Counted from the stretch's first letter, positions 45,441-55,428 are shown. The stretch: DNA of 64,000 bases from Sipunculus nudus (GCA_026874595.1 CM049320.1:27257214-27321213), one strand, 5' to 3'. Numbers and translations: made by a program. The notes: a model not told the origin generated them from the sequence alone.

Positions 45441-46881
45441 TTGGTTAGGAAAACAACACCCGGATCAGAATATGTTGGAATAATATGGTCAGAAAGTGCA
45501 GAAAATATGGCTGGACCACTAAGACTTGCATGTAGTAATCCGGGTTGTCAGCACTTTTGGAGACGACAGCTTATCAAGGCTGCATATTTAAGTTTGTCCA
45601 TATACCAATGTGCTCACAACCTTATATCATGCTTGTCAAATGTGCTTTTAAATCTGTTTTCCCCTTCGAAAGAGCACTGTTGTTGGTAACGCACTAAGCC
45701 CGGTTCGAGCAGGTTATCGCGAAGGCAGGCTTAATTGGTTTGGCTGGTAATTAGCGCCAGGTGACATTTTTAATAGGATTATCGGTACATGTATTTCATG
45801 CTCGCAGTTGGCGTGATAGGCCTATTTACCAAGGTTATGAAAAGCATGTTGACGTTTCATGTGCGAGTACCACTAACAAACGCAGGGGAGCCATTTTCTT
45901 CCGCAATGTGTGTGTGTGGGGGGGGGGGGGGAGGGGGACGAGAACTTTGACCCCCCCCCACACATAAACACAGGCCTTGGTAATGGTTTATAAGTATGCC
46001 ATATTTGCCCCGCTCCCCTATCCATTTCCCTCAATGCAAACTGATAATAGTAATGTTATCAGTGGTAGAAAAAAAAATCGAGGGGCACCAAAAATTCATT
46101 CAAAATATTAGCACAAAAAAAATGAGTTAACTTACCACTGTTTCAGAGACGCTCTTAATTGACCACCCTGATATGTGCTGCTTTTAAAACTTAGTACACA
46201 GGTGTTCTCCCGCACATGCCGTATTTCCACTCAAACGTGAACTATGGACCCTCGGTCTCATACAGACCTACAGAACTGGTCGCTGATTTGCTACATTGTG
46301 TTAAGCGAATAGTTGAGCAAAACGTAACCGCTGCTTAAATGGAGCGTACGCTTGACTATGGTATGCGTGGTTACCGCTACAGCCCACTCCGATGAGAGTC
46401 TGCCCTAAGGATCGGCCTGGAGCATTCACTTGTAATTTTAGCGCTTCTCGCGGGATAGAAAGTAATCCAGTAATCGACAATAGAAAATCAACGCACTATC
46501 AAACCAGCTGCATCAATTGGTCGCGTATATGTACGTCGGAGAAAGTGTTCTTATCCTTATGCTCCCAGAGTTCATTATTTGCTGTTTCAACTAGAGAGCG
46601 CAACAGAAGTATACTATCCCATTTCTTTCCCAAAAAGTCTTCATACTTTCTTCACTCTGATCATTCAGCAGTAACTTTGGACCCAATGGCGTCAAAATAC
46701 CTGTATTAATAATACTATGTAGGGGTCATTTGCTATCTTGATGCTACACAAAGAATGTGTGCACAAACGTATTTGGACGAATCTGTCTAATGATCATTAG
46801 AAAAAAAGTCTCAGCGGAGTAGGCTGTAGCGCAATCCAGGTTAAACAAACGGTACATACTGTAGCTATAGTCGCTGTAGTT
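45441..46881. other. Gene-free stretch
   Basis: A G-run lies at about 45917-45931. An open frame of 105 residues at 46392-46709 (plus) has a mixed, non-repetitive composition but no domain, no splice logic and no neighbour to support it. Nothing else recognised. Confidence 0.4.
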
Positions 46882-46979
46882 CATACATGGACCTCTATGT
46901 CCTATGATACTTCTGCTGGACGGACATCACGTGATGTCCGTCCAGCAGAAGTATCATAGGACATAGAGGTCCATGTATG
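46882..46979. repeat. Perfect 98-bp palindrome
   Basis: Two 49-base arms with no spacer. The centre is CGGACATCACGTGATGTCCG between 46930 and 46931, and pairing continues without mismatch to CATACATGG at the left edge. Short direct repeats (CTATAGTCGCTG at about 46865 and 46982) flank it. It could extrude a cruciform or fold as one long hairpin. It sits 42 bases from the left LTR. Confidence 0.9.
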
Positions 46980-47021
46980 GACTATAGTCGCTGATACAAT
47001 TCCTTGAAAAAGCCTCGCTTG

Positions 47022-47694
47022 TGTTGCGTGTAGCACACAACATCCCCGAGTTCCACTCACACAACGAATATATTAAATGAAAAACTGACTCACAAATATA
47101 GTACAAAAATATATAATTATTTAAACAAACATTATTGACAATATATACAATACATGAACACAAAGTCTCTAACACATAATAACTAAATCTTGGTGCGGTA
47201 CAAATGAAGAAATACTTATCTGATGTAAATCAAAGTCACTGGTGCTGGTTCGACGAAATAAAAATGACTCCGGAGTTGCTCTGAGGAGTCATAACGAAAG
47301 TTCAGTTCATAATCCGTGCACAAACATAATAAAATCCATAACGTCTAAAATGTCTCCGCCTTATCACAAGGAGACTACATATCATCAGGCCTGGATATCC
47401 CTGGATATCAGTTCTTGTTTGCAACCCAATTCAAAATCGCCAAATGAAGGGTATTTATAGTGTCTGTGGACCTTAACGCAATATCGATCGATCCACTTTT
47501 ATGTCCGGTTCAAGGTTGTTTAACCGCTGTTAATGAATGAATGAAAACGTTTTCTTTGTCCGTTTATTTGTTGTTGCCGGAGTTCAATAAGTGACTGTAA
47601 GCGACACGGGTCAACGCGTTCCTGTTGTTCCTGGGTCGATGGTTCTAAGGTCCTTCCGTGAGTGCCCTGCCATCGCGTACGGACATACATCACA
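47022..47694 (-). repeat. 3' LTR of the retrotransposon
   Basis: 673 bases, matching the right LTR except for about seven substitutions or indels (for example ACGAATATATT against ACTAATATGTT, and an extra A in TTCAAGGTT). Starts TGTTGCGTG and ends CATCACA on the plus strand. Small frames within it occur identically in both LTRs and are not genes. Confidence 0.92.
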
Positions 47695-47706
47695 CCATCC
47701 TCCTAA
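47695..47706 (-). promoter_or_regulatory. Polypurine tract
   Basis: Read on the minus strand, AGGAGGATGG directly abuts the 3' LTR and is preceded by a T-run. This is the expected place and composition for plus-strand priming. Confidence 0.65.
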
Positions 47707-48109
47707 AAAAGAAAATTTTATGATATTTTAATGAGTAAAATTTTATGATATCTGAAATATATACCTTTGGGTGATATGATATTTATATGAGAAATATAAT
47801 TATGTTAACATGAGGATATAAACTTTTTATAATCTACAATATCATTTATAATTGACATCGATAGCCATCATTTCTTTTCCTGCAAACATATGCAAATAAT
47901 CTATCCAATTCATTTTATCTTCACTGTGATAATACACACACTAATAACTCACAAAACCATCGAACACTACTACGACTTGTGCAAAATAATATCCCTGTGA
48001 CTAATGTACAATTCATCCTACTTGCTTATAATGCACACTAGCTACTGCATCTCAATGTAACATCTTCATCCATACCCATCTCTAACAATACAATTCATAT
48101 ACAAATTTA

Positions 48110-49948
48110 TCAATAACATCTAGATAATGCGTCAGCGATGACATTATCCTTTCCTCTTATGTGTTTCACAATGATGTCATACTCTTGTAAGAGTAGACTC
48201 CAATGTAATAACCTCCTGTTCTTGTTCTTCATTCTACTCAAGAACACTAAAGGGTTATGATCAGTATAAATCACTAATGGATGAGAAACTGATCTCACAT
48301 AGATTTCAAAATATTGCAGTGCTAAGATAAGCGCTAATAATATTTTTTCAATGGTGGAATAATTTCTCTTGTAATCTTTAAATTTCTTTGAGAAATAACA
48401 GACAGGATGATCAATCCCTTGTTCATCTTCTTGAATCAATATAGCACCAGCTGCTTGTTCGCTAGCATCAACACATAACTTAAAATCTTTGTCAAAATCA
48501 GGTGCTTTCAAGACAGGTGTATTGATCATCATCAACTTCAAATTCTCGAATGCTACTTCGCATTCATCAGTCCAAATATATATCTCCTTTTTCTTTAATA
48601 AATTTTTGAGAGTGGCAGTTATCTCAGCAAAGTATTTACAAAACCTTCTATAATACCCAGTCATGCCTAGAAATCTTTGTAAACTCTTTTTTGACGTAGG
48701 TCTCTGGAAATTGATAATGGCCTCAATTTTGGCTTGAATAGGTTCTACATCACCTTGTCCTATGACATGACCTAAATAAATGACCTTGGCTTTCCCAAAA
48801 TCACTTTTTACCAAATTAACTGTAAGATTAGCTTCAGCCAGTCTTTGAAACAGTTTCTCAAGTCTATACAAGTGTTCAGACCATGTATCACTATATACAA
48901 TCAAGTCATCAATGTAACCTTCAACACCTTCAAGATGGTTTATACAAATATTAATCAAACGTTGGAATGAAGCTCCACTATTCTTCATTCCGAACGGCAT
49001 TACATTATATTCATATAATCCGTCAGGAATAACAAAAGCAGAGATCTTTCTCGCTCTTTCAGTTAGAGGGACACCCCAATATCCTTTCAGTAAGTCACAT
49101 TTTGTTACATATTTAGCTTTACCAATCCTATCTATACAATCATCAACTCTTGGTATGGGATACGTATCTGTTTTGGTTACAGCATTCACTTTTCTGTAAT
49201 CAGTACAAAATCTGTAACTGTTATCTGGTTTTGGAACTAATATACATGGAGAACTCCATTCACTTTGGCTCTCTCTGATGATGTCATTTTGTAACATGTA
49301 ATCTATTTCTTTTCTTAAGTTGGCAAGAGTTTCGGGATTAACCCTGTATGGATGTTGTTTTATTGGTTTTGCATCACCGACATCCACATCATGATATATA
49401 ACATTTGTTCTACTAGGTACATCTGGAAATATTTGTTTATATTTTCTCAACAATTTTGACAAATCTTGAGATTTTTCAGACGACAGATGTTCTAGTTTCA
49501 CATCTAAGTTTGCCAATATCTCTGAATTACCTAATTTTGGTTTTTCATTCTTGTCTTCACTTGTTTCAAAATCTTTGAAAATATCAGTAGTTTCTGATAT
49601 TTCATTATCATCAGATGTTATACAAACAGGTTTCACTAATGTATCGTTCCTCTCAAAATATGGTTTGAGCATATTCACATGACATAATTGAGTTCCCTTA
49701 CGTCTATCTGGAGTTTTGATGATGTAATTAACATTGTTAATCTTTCTATAAATCTCATAGGGTCCATGATATCTTGATTGTAATGGACCTTCTTTACTTG
49801 GTAACAATGCAAGTACCTTATCTCCTACATTCAATTCCTGATGTCTTGCATTCTTATCATACCATATTTTCATCTTGGTTTGAGCTTTAGCCAAATTCTG
49901 TCTTGCTAATTCACATGTATCATTCAACCGTTCCTTGAATGTTACCAC
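48110..49948 (-). CDS. Retrotransposon pol, 3' part: integrase tail, reverse transcriptase, RNase H
   Basis: About 612 residues. The GPY/F-type integrase tail comes first (VGDKVLALLP to LKPYF, about residues 41-98, with GPY at 62-64). Reverse transcriptase follows, with YRFCTDYRKVNAVT near 247-260, the first catalytic Asp near 287 (KCDLLKGYWG) and YIDD near 347-350. RNase H begins near 491 with LCVDAS and has TDHNPL and the final IADALSR block. It continues the frame of the upstream pol ORF, from which it is separated only by the TAG at 49988-49990. The printed start is a GTG inside the frame, so there is probably no independent initiation. No chromodomain follows. Confidence 0.92.
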   Translation of the reverse strand: MVTFKERLNDTCELARQNLAKAQTKMKIWYDKNARHQELNVGDKVLALLPSKEGPLQSRYHGPYEIYRKINNVNYIIKTPDRRKGTQLCHVNMLKPYFERNDTLVKPVCITSDDNEISETTDIFKDFETSEDKNEKPKLGNSEILANLDVKLEHLSSEKSQDLSKLLRKYKQIFPDVPSRTNVIYHDVDVGDAKPIKQHPYRVNPETLANLRKEIDYMLQNDIIRESQSEWSSPCILVPKPDNSYRFCTDYRKVNAVTKTDTYPIPRVDDCIDRIGKAKYVTKCDLLKGYWGVPLTERARKISAFVIPDGLYEYNVMPFGMKNSGASFQRLINICINHLEGVEGYIDDLIVYSDTWSEHLYRLEKLFQRLAEANLTVNLVKSDFGKAKVIYLGHVIGQGDVEPIQAKIEAIINFQRPTSKKSLQRFLGMTGYYRRFCKYFAEITATLKNLLKKKEIYIWTDECEVAFENLKLMMINTPVLKAPDFDKDFKLCVDASEQAAGAILIQEDEQGIDHPVCYFSKKFKDYKRNYSTIEKILLALILALQYFEIYVRSVSHPLVIYTDHNPLVFLSRMKNKNRRLLHWSLLLQEYDIIVKHIRGKDNVIADALSRCY

Positions 49949-49987
49949 ATAATCTAAAACGGTTTTCTGTCTGTCTTGTTCACTAAG

Positions 49988-49990
49988 CTA
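49988..49990 (-). other. In-frame TAG interrupting pol between integrase core and tail
   Basis: The upstream pol frame ends here and the same frame stays open downstream through the rest of pol. Only this codon separates them. It falls in the linker between the integrase catalytic core and the GPY/F tail. Confidence 0.9.
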
Positions 49991-52267
49991 TTGATCTTTG
50001 ATTATATTCAATGGGTCTCTAATAGTGTGGCCAAACATGAGTTCAAACGGAGTAAATCCGAGTGACTCTTGGACTGAATCCCTAACCGCAAATAACAATA
50101 ACGGGACCCCTTCGTCCCAATCCCTCTTGTTATGAAAACAATAAGTCTTCAACATGGTTTTCAGAGTAGAATGAAATCTCTCTAAAGCACCCTGGGATTG
50201 CGGATGATATGCACTTGACAAGATCTGATTAACACCTAATTCATTTGTCAACTGTTGTAATAATCCAGATGTAAAATTTGACCCTTGATCTGATTGAATT
50301 TCTTTAGGCATACCAAACATTGTAAAGAATTTTATCAAAACTTTAGTGATAGTTTTGGTTTTGATATTTCTCAAAGGAATGGCCTCTGGATATCTTGTTG
50401 CAGTACACATGATGGTCAACAAATATTGATTTCCATTTTTAGTTTTTGACATTGGACCAACACAGTCTATAATAATTCTAGACATGGCTTCTTCCATGAC
50501 TGGAATTGGTTGTAATGGAGCTTTTGGTGAATCATGATTGTATTTTCCTACCATTTGACAAGTATGACAAATTTTACAAAACCTCGCTATATCTTGATTC
50601 ATTCTTGGCCAAAAGAAATGCCTTAGTATCCTTTCTTTAGTCTTGTTTACACCAAAATGTCCTGACAAAGGTGATTCATGGGCTATCTTCATTATTTCTG
50701 ATCTATACACTTCAGGAATCACAATCTGATTTACTGTAGCCCAGTCCTCTGTTGAGGGAATATCTTTAGGTTTCCATTTTCTCATCGAAATATCATTTAG
50801 TATGAAATAACCTGATGATACCTTGTCTAACTCTTCACCCGGTAATACCAAATCATATAAATGTGCAAGACCTGTATCATTCTTTTGTTCTTTCAAAAGA
50901 TTATCCCTATTCCCTAAAGGAAAAGTCTCATCCGATATTTTCTCAGCTCTTTTCTCATATTGAGAACGAGAAAGCGCTGGTTGGTCATTATCATGGTTAG
51001 TGACAATCATGAATGTTTGTGACAAATCTATCACATCATCATCTACAATATTTCTATCTGCTTTAATATCAGTACGCGTATTATCATCATTTTTGGTCCT
51101 ATGAACCATAGCCGTATTGGCCTTTTCATCAGTGGAATCTACGTCCACCTTAATATCGGCTTTAACAGTGGAATTCCCATCCACAGCCGTAATGGTGCTA
51201 TCAATAGCCCTAGGTGCGGCCTTAACAGTGGCACCTTTGTCCACGGCCGTATAATTGGCTTTACTTGTGACATCTCTTGTCACAGCCATATCATTTGCCT
51301 TAACAGTGGAACTATTGTCCACGGCCATATTATTGGTGACTCTCCCGGCCACCATATCGGCTTTTTTAGCCATCGCTCGAGTGACCGCACAGGCCGGAAA
51401 CATTTCTTCATGTTCCGCCTTATCAACAATGTCAGTACTCGGCTTAGAAACCATACAAGGATAAGCCGTCACATTTCCTCCCGCCAAAACATTCCCCAAT
51501 AATAAAGACACTCCCTTTACAGGTAAGCTAGGCAAAATCCCAACTTTAACAGGACCTGACACCAACCCTGACTTTAAAATAATTTCGTGCAAAGGTACTG
51601 TAACAATAGAACCTTCAATACCCTGAGCCAATACAATTTCTCCGGTTGCCGTCTCATCAGAGAAAGGTAATTCACTTTCTAACAATAGAGACTGAGACGC
51701 TCCAGTGTCTCTTAGAATTTTGATTGGTACGGGTTCAATACTGTCCCTTTCTAAAGATACAAAACCCTCTGACACAAAAGGCTTAAATTCTTTACGAATA
51801 GCCTGAAAGTCATTATTCTTTCCCACAATGACAGGATCCTTTAAACCTACTGTCCCTGATGGAGGTTCACAAAGCAAGCCCTCGTATGTATTCACGAGTG
51901 CATTTGGTGACGTTTCCTTTAGACTTGTTTCTTTATTCTTTTTGAGACTCAGACACGTAGCCATGACATGTCCTGGTTTCTTACAATAATAGCAGATAGG
52001 TCCAGTCCTCAATTTGGGTTTTTCACTTGTCTCACCCTTTTTACCCTCGGAAAATTTTTTTCTGGGTCGAGGTGGACTCCCCTTTTTGTCACTACCATTT
52101 ACATTTCTTGGTCTTTGAAAACCAACATCTCTTGATTTATCAAAATTACTCTTATGAGTCAAAGCAAATTCATCGGCAAATTTTGCCGCTTGTTGTAACG
52201 TAGTAACTTCCTTCTCATCTAAATATGTCTTAATATCATCTCTAATACATTTCTTAAAACTCTTCAA
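49988..52267 (-). CDS. Retrotransposon gag C-terminus, protease and integrase core
   Basis: About 759 residues opening at a non-ATG codon just after a stop in this frame. The first ~40 residues continue the helical gag domain. A CCHC zinc knuckle is at about 92-105 (CYYCKKPGHVMATC) and protease DTGASQS at about 187-193. A ~150-residue spacer of degenerate AVD..TVKA repeats follows. Integrase comes next: an HHCC zinc domain (HESPLSGHFG to CKICHTC), and a core with Asp in IIIDCVGPM, Asp in SDQGSNFTS and Glu in GALERFHST. It lies in a different frame from the gag ORF and overlaps it by 14 bases. Confidence 0.9.
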   Translation of the reverse strand: MKSFKKCIRDDIKTYLDEKEVTTLQQAAKFADEFALTHKSNFDKSRDVGFQRPRNVNGSDKKGSPPRPRKKFSEGKKGETSEKPKLRTGPICYYCKKPGHVMATCLSLKKNKETSLKETSPNALVNTYEGLLCEPPSGTVGLKDPVIVGKNNDFQAIRKEFKPFVSEGFVSLERDSIEPVPIKILRDTGASQSLLLESELPFSDETATGEIVLAQGIEGSIVTVPLHEIILKSGLVSGPVKVGILPSLPVKGVSLLLGNVLAGGNVTAYPCMVSKPSTDIVDKAEHEEMFPACAVTRAMAKKADMVAGRVTNNMAVDNSSTVKANDMAVTRDVTSKANYTAVDKGATVKAAPRAIDSTITAVDGNSTVKADIKVDVDSTDEKANTAMVHRTKNDDNTRTDIKADRNIVDDDVIDLSQTFMIVTNHDNDQPALSRSQYEKRAEKISDETFPLGNRDNLLKEQKNDTGLAHLYDLVLPGEELDKVSSGYFILNDISMRKWKPKDIPSTEDWATVNQIVIPEVYRSEIMKIAHESPLSGHFGVNKTKERILRHFFWPRMNQDIARFCKICHTCQMVGKYNHDSPKAPLQPIPVMEEAMSRIIIDCVGPMSKTKNGNQYLLTIMCTATRYPEAIPLRNIKTKTITKVLIKFFTMFGMPKEIQSDQGSNFTSGLLQQLTNELGVNQILSSAYHPQSQGALERFHSTLKTMLKTYCFHNKRDWDEGVPLLLFAVRDSVQESLGFTPFELMFGHTIRDPLNIIKDQ
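51050..51420 (-). repeat. Degenerate repeats in the protease-integrase spacer
   Basis: Within the pol frame the motif AVD-x(3-5)-TVKA/SKA recurs five or six times. In DNA the matching GTCCACGGCC and TTAACAGTGG blocks recur at 50-60 base spacing. It looks like a locally expanded, low-constraint linker. Confidence 0.6.
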
Positions 52268-53048
52268 CTAATATCAGTTGTTTTAATTTCTCATAATCTG
52301 AATTCACGGTTTTTGAGTTACACCATTTCTCAAAAAGTACCTCTTTCTCATGAGCAAATTCAACATGAGTTTGAGTATATGTTCTCCGTAAATTTCGAAA
52401 CCTTTGTCTGTAAGCTTCAGGCACTAATTCATATGCATGAAGAATAGCATATTTGAGAGAATCATAATTTGAACATTCTTCTACAGATAAAGAAGAATAT
52501 ATTTCTTGGGCTTTTCCAGCGAATACACTTTGTGCCAGAATAGGCCATAACTCTATTGGCCACCTAAGATTTTTAGCGATTTTCTCAAAGTGTAGAAAGA
52601 ATTTATCTACTTCTTTTTCATTGAACGAGGGAACTAATCTGATATATCTGTTAGGGTCTAAAATTCCACCCGTCGCAGAATTTTCTTTTTTATCCTCATC
52701 AAATTTTAGTTTAAGTTCTAGTTCTTTTAACTCTAGTTCTTTCATTACTCTAGCCTCTTTAGCCATTTGTAGTTCTCTGTTTATTTCTAATTCTTTTAAT
52801 TTAAATTGATATTCATATCGACCAGAGTCAGCACCTTTTTGTGGTTCTGGAGGGTACAATCCCAAAACGGAATCCTCAAACAGATCATTATCCACAAGAT
52901 GATCTACAATTCTCCTTTTTAATTCTGACTTTCTCATTGACTGTTTTCCTTCTATATTTAATTTGTTACAAGTTTCCAATAACTCAACTTTTTTCACTTG
53001 GTCTAAGACCTGCGTAGTGGGATTAACTATAAATTTATCAATATCCAT
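52254..53048 (-). CDS. Retrotransposon gag, N-terminal part (frame broken at its end)
   Basis: About 264 residues from the ATG at 53048. Residues ~20-55 (VELLETCNKLN to KRRIVDHLV) resemble a SAP-type helix-loop-helix. About 85-125 form a highly charged coiled coil (KELELKELELKLK). From about 135 the capsid-like part (FNEKEVDKFFLHFEKIA, RWPIELWPILAQS) is typical of retrotransposon gag. The frame ends in the middle of a helical SCAN-like block, and the rest of that block is found in the next frame (ORF opening at 52267). Confidence 0.88.
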   Translation of the reverse strand: MDIDKFIVNPTTQVLDQVKKVELLETCNKLNIEGKQSMRKSELKRRIVDHLVDNDLFEDSVLGLYPPEPQKGADSGRYEYQFKLKELEINRELQMAKEARVMKELELKELELKLKFDEDKKENSATGGILDPNRYIRLVPSFNEKEVDKFFLHFEKIAKNLRWPIELWPILAQSVFAGKAQEIYSSLSVEECSNYDSLKYAILHAYELVPEAYRQRFRNLRRTYTQTHVEFAHEKEVLFEKWCNSKTVNSDYEKLKQLILVEEF

Positions 53049-53290
53049 TTTGAGTTTTTTATGAGTTTGTCATATAAAAATATGAAATAACCAATATTCT
53101 ACTATATGAAATACTTATTTCTAAAAATATATGCCTATACAATCTACTTTAATGTTACTAATGATTACTGTGAGTCTTTCTTACTTTAGAAATTCACATC
53201 AAAAATAAAACTATGATATTTGAATCAATACTCAAAATAGAAAGAACCCCAACTCATACCCCTAAAGAAAACGAGCCAAAAAGAGAAAAG

Positions 53291-53308
53291 CCAGCGGACG
53301 AGCCCCCA
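53291..53308 (-). promoter_or_regulatory. Primer binding site, tRNA-Pro type
   Basis: Read on the minus strand, TGGGGGCTCGTCCG begins five bases inside the 5' LTR. These 14 bases equal the start of the well-known proline-tRNA primer site of murine leukaemia virus. The following four bases (CTGG) do not match. Confidence 0.75.
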
Positions 53309-53313
53309 TTTTA

Positions 53314-53985
53314 TGTTGCGTGTAGCACACAACATCCCCGAGTTCCACTCACACAACTAATATGTTAAATGAAAAACTGACTCACAAATATAGTACAAAA
53401 ATATATAATTATTTAAACAAACATTATTGACAATATATACAATACATGAACACAAAGTCTCTAACACATAATAACTAAATCTTGGTGCGGTACAAATGAA
53501 GAAATACTTATATGATGTAAATCAAAGTCACTGGTGCTGGTTCGACGAAATAAAAATGACTCCGGGGTTGCTCTGAGGAGTCATAACGAAAGTTCAGTTC
53601 ATAATCCGTGCACAAACATAATAAAATCCATAACGTCTAAAATGTCTCCGCCTTATCACAAGGAGACTACATATCATCAGGCCTGGATATCCCTGGATAT
53701 CAGTTCTTGTTTGCAACCCAATTCAAAATCGCCAAATGAAGGGTATTTATAGTGTCTGTGGACCTTAACGCAATATCGATCGATCCACTTTTAAGTCCGG
53801 TTCAGGTTGTTTAACCGCTGTTAATGAATGAATGAAAACGTTCTCTTTGTCCGTTTATTTGTTGTTGCCGGAGTTCAATAAGTGACTGTAAGCGACACGG
53901 GTCAACGCGTTCCTGTTGTTCCTGGGTCGATGGTTCTAAGGTCCTTCCGTGAGTGCCCTGCCATCGCGTACGGACATACATCACA
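53314..53985 (-). repeat. 5' LTR of the retrotransposon
   Basis: 672 bases, one fewer than the other LTR. Transcription would run leftward from here, but no clear TATA box was chosen. Confidence 0.92.
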
Positions 53986-54095
53986 CTTGACAACAGCTAA
54001 TAGAAACAACTGCCCGTGTGTTTCGCGCATTTAAATTTTTTTTTTCTGTACACAGACACCTGCATGGTGTGTAAACACTGACAAGTGTAACAAAA

Positions 54096-54244
54096 CTAGT
54101 GGCCCATGGGCCATTACACTCAACTTAAATCAGGGAAAATTGAAGTATGGGTAACATTACTCCTAGAGTGCTCAAAATCATGCGTTTTGCCAATAGACCT
54201 TAGATATAGGTTACAGTGACAGGGGACATTAAGTCAGCTCAGCT
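54096..54244 (-). mobile_element. Miniature 149-bp relative of the AGC-start elements
   Basis: On the minus strand it starts TTTTTAGCTGAGCTGACTTA and ends GGCCCATGGGCCACTAG, then TTTTG. This is the same architecture as the 2-5 kb families: T-run plus AGC start, a 12-base palindrome, one base, then CTAG. It has almost no interior, so it isolates the terminal signals. Confidence 0.65.
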
Positions 54245-54247
54245 AAA

Positions 54248-55428
54248 AACGCATGGACGGATACAGGATCTAAGGAACGAGAGGCGCGGGGGGTTGTTCC
54301 ATTCTCCACACGTGAGATCTCGTCTATGAAGGGGATAGACCTCTTGCAAGTCAATGTGCACAAGGCTCTGTTTTCAGTCGAACGCAAGCTATATCGCCTA
54401 GCAATTAAAATTACAATAATTAAGGCATTGGAGCAAATGAAGAACATACATTAACAAAATTCATTTAAATTATAATGGTTATAGAAAATATGATTGTCTG
54501 TGTGTTTTTACATGTTGTAAAACTCGGGAAAGTGAATTGCGGCGCGATATCGGTGACGTCGAAGTGTAAACACATGAAACAATAGCACGTGCCTACGGTT
54601 TAAGCATGTATTTGGTGATTGCGCGCGTTTCTTGGGTGACAGGTGACGTCCAAATGCATGTTTTCAGCCATGTTTGTATACAACAGTGGATGCGCCAGCA
54701 ATCCAAGCCAAACCTGCTGTCGTTCCGTGTCGTGTGCACAGCCCCCTTGCAGGGATCTGTCATTGTCTCAATAGACTTTGATCCTGCAAGGAGGGTGGGG
54801 TTGTTTTCGAAATCCTGGCACAGGCAAACAGTACGCGTGCATGGAGAGAGACTGGAGCGATTTTAAAATAGGTGCGACAATATCGTTCAATAAACTGTCT
54901 AGAAAAAAATAAGGCAGGCACTAGCAATATATGTATCACATGAGATAGAAGAGGACATTTTAACATTATTCACACTTAATCACCCAATTAGATCTTCATT
55001 TTGTTATCATACTCATTTTTTTTACAATTTAATATATTTTACACATATGCAATTAAACTAATGTCCCCAGTGCACAGGTGCAAAGATTCAATAGAAGGGG
55101 AAGGGGAATGGTGAAAATTACAACACCTCTGAAAAGTTGATTCACAATTCTAAATTGCATCATCATATATCCGTAATTTTGTCAGATAACACCACATAAT
55201 GCAAACAAATGTATTTATTTTTTTTACCACAAAAATATTATTTTGCAAAACAAATTTCGAAATGAAACTTGAGTCAGGATTCACCTTTTCATATGTAGGG
55301 ATTCACCTTTTTAAATTTTACCTTAATTTATCGATACTGTGGCTCTTATTTTATTAGTTTATGCATACTAATGGGTTAATTATATGTTAATTTGTTAAAT
55401 TTTTTTAAACGAAAATTGATTTCTTTCA
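54248..55428. other. Gene-free stretch
   Basis: Somewhat higher GC at 54540-54870 (GTGACGTC motifs at about 54554 and 54643), where an open frame of 86 residues exists without a domain. No feature can be supported. Confidence 0.4.

Larger units (their letters stand above)
47018..53989 (-). mobile_element. Ty3/gypsy-class LTR retrotransposon, Gmr1-like domain order
   Basis: Two near-identical ~673-bp LTRs starting TG and ending CA bound a 5.6 kb interior. CTTG at 47018-47021 and 53986-53989 is the 4-bp target duplication. Coding on the minus strand runs gag, protease, integrase, reverse transcriptase, RNase H. Ordinary Ty3/gypsy elements have integrase last; integrase before reverse transcriptase in an element with a GPY/F integrase tail is the hallmark described for Gmr1-type elements. 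There is no envelope-like frame. Two breaks are visible: a frame change near 52257 and an in-frame TAG at 49988-49990. LTR similarity (about seven differences) suggests a young insertion. Confidence 0.9.

Noticed and set aside
45690-45730. GGTTCGAGCAGG resembling a tRNA T-arm
   Set aside because: No matching acceptor or anticodon stems nearby.
46392-46709. 105-residue plus-strand frame
   Set aside because: No domain, splice logic or repeat copy. Length is within chance.
47242-47460. 72-residue frame identical at 53534-53752
   Set aside because: It lies in the LTR, identical only because LTRs are duplicates.
50815-51502. Plus-strand frames opposite pol
   Set aside because: Antisense shadows of the retrotransposon spacer repeats.
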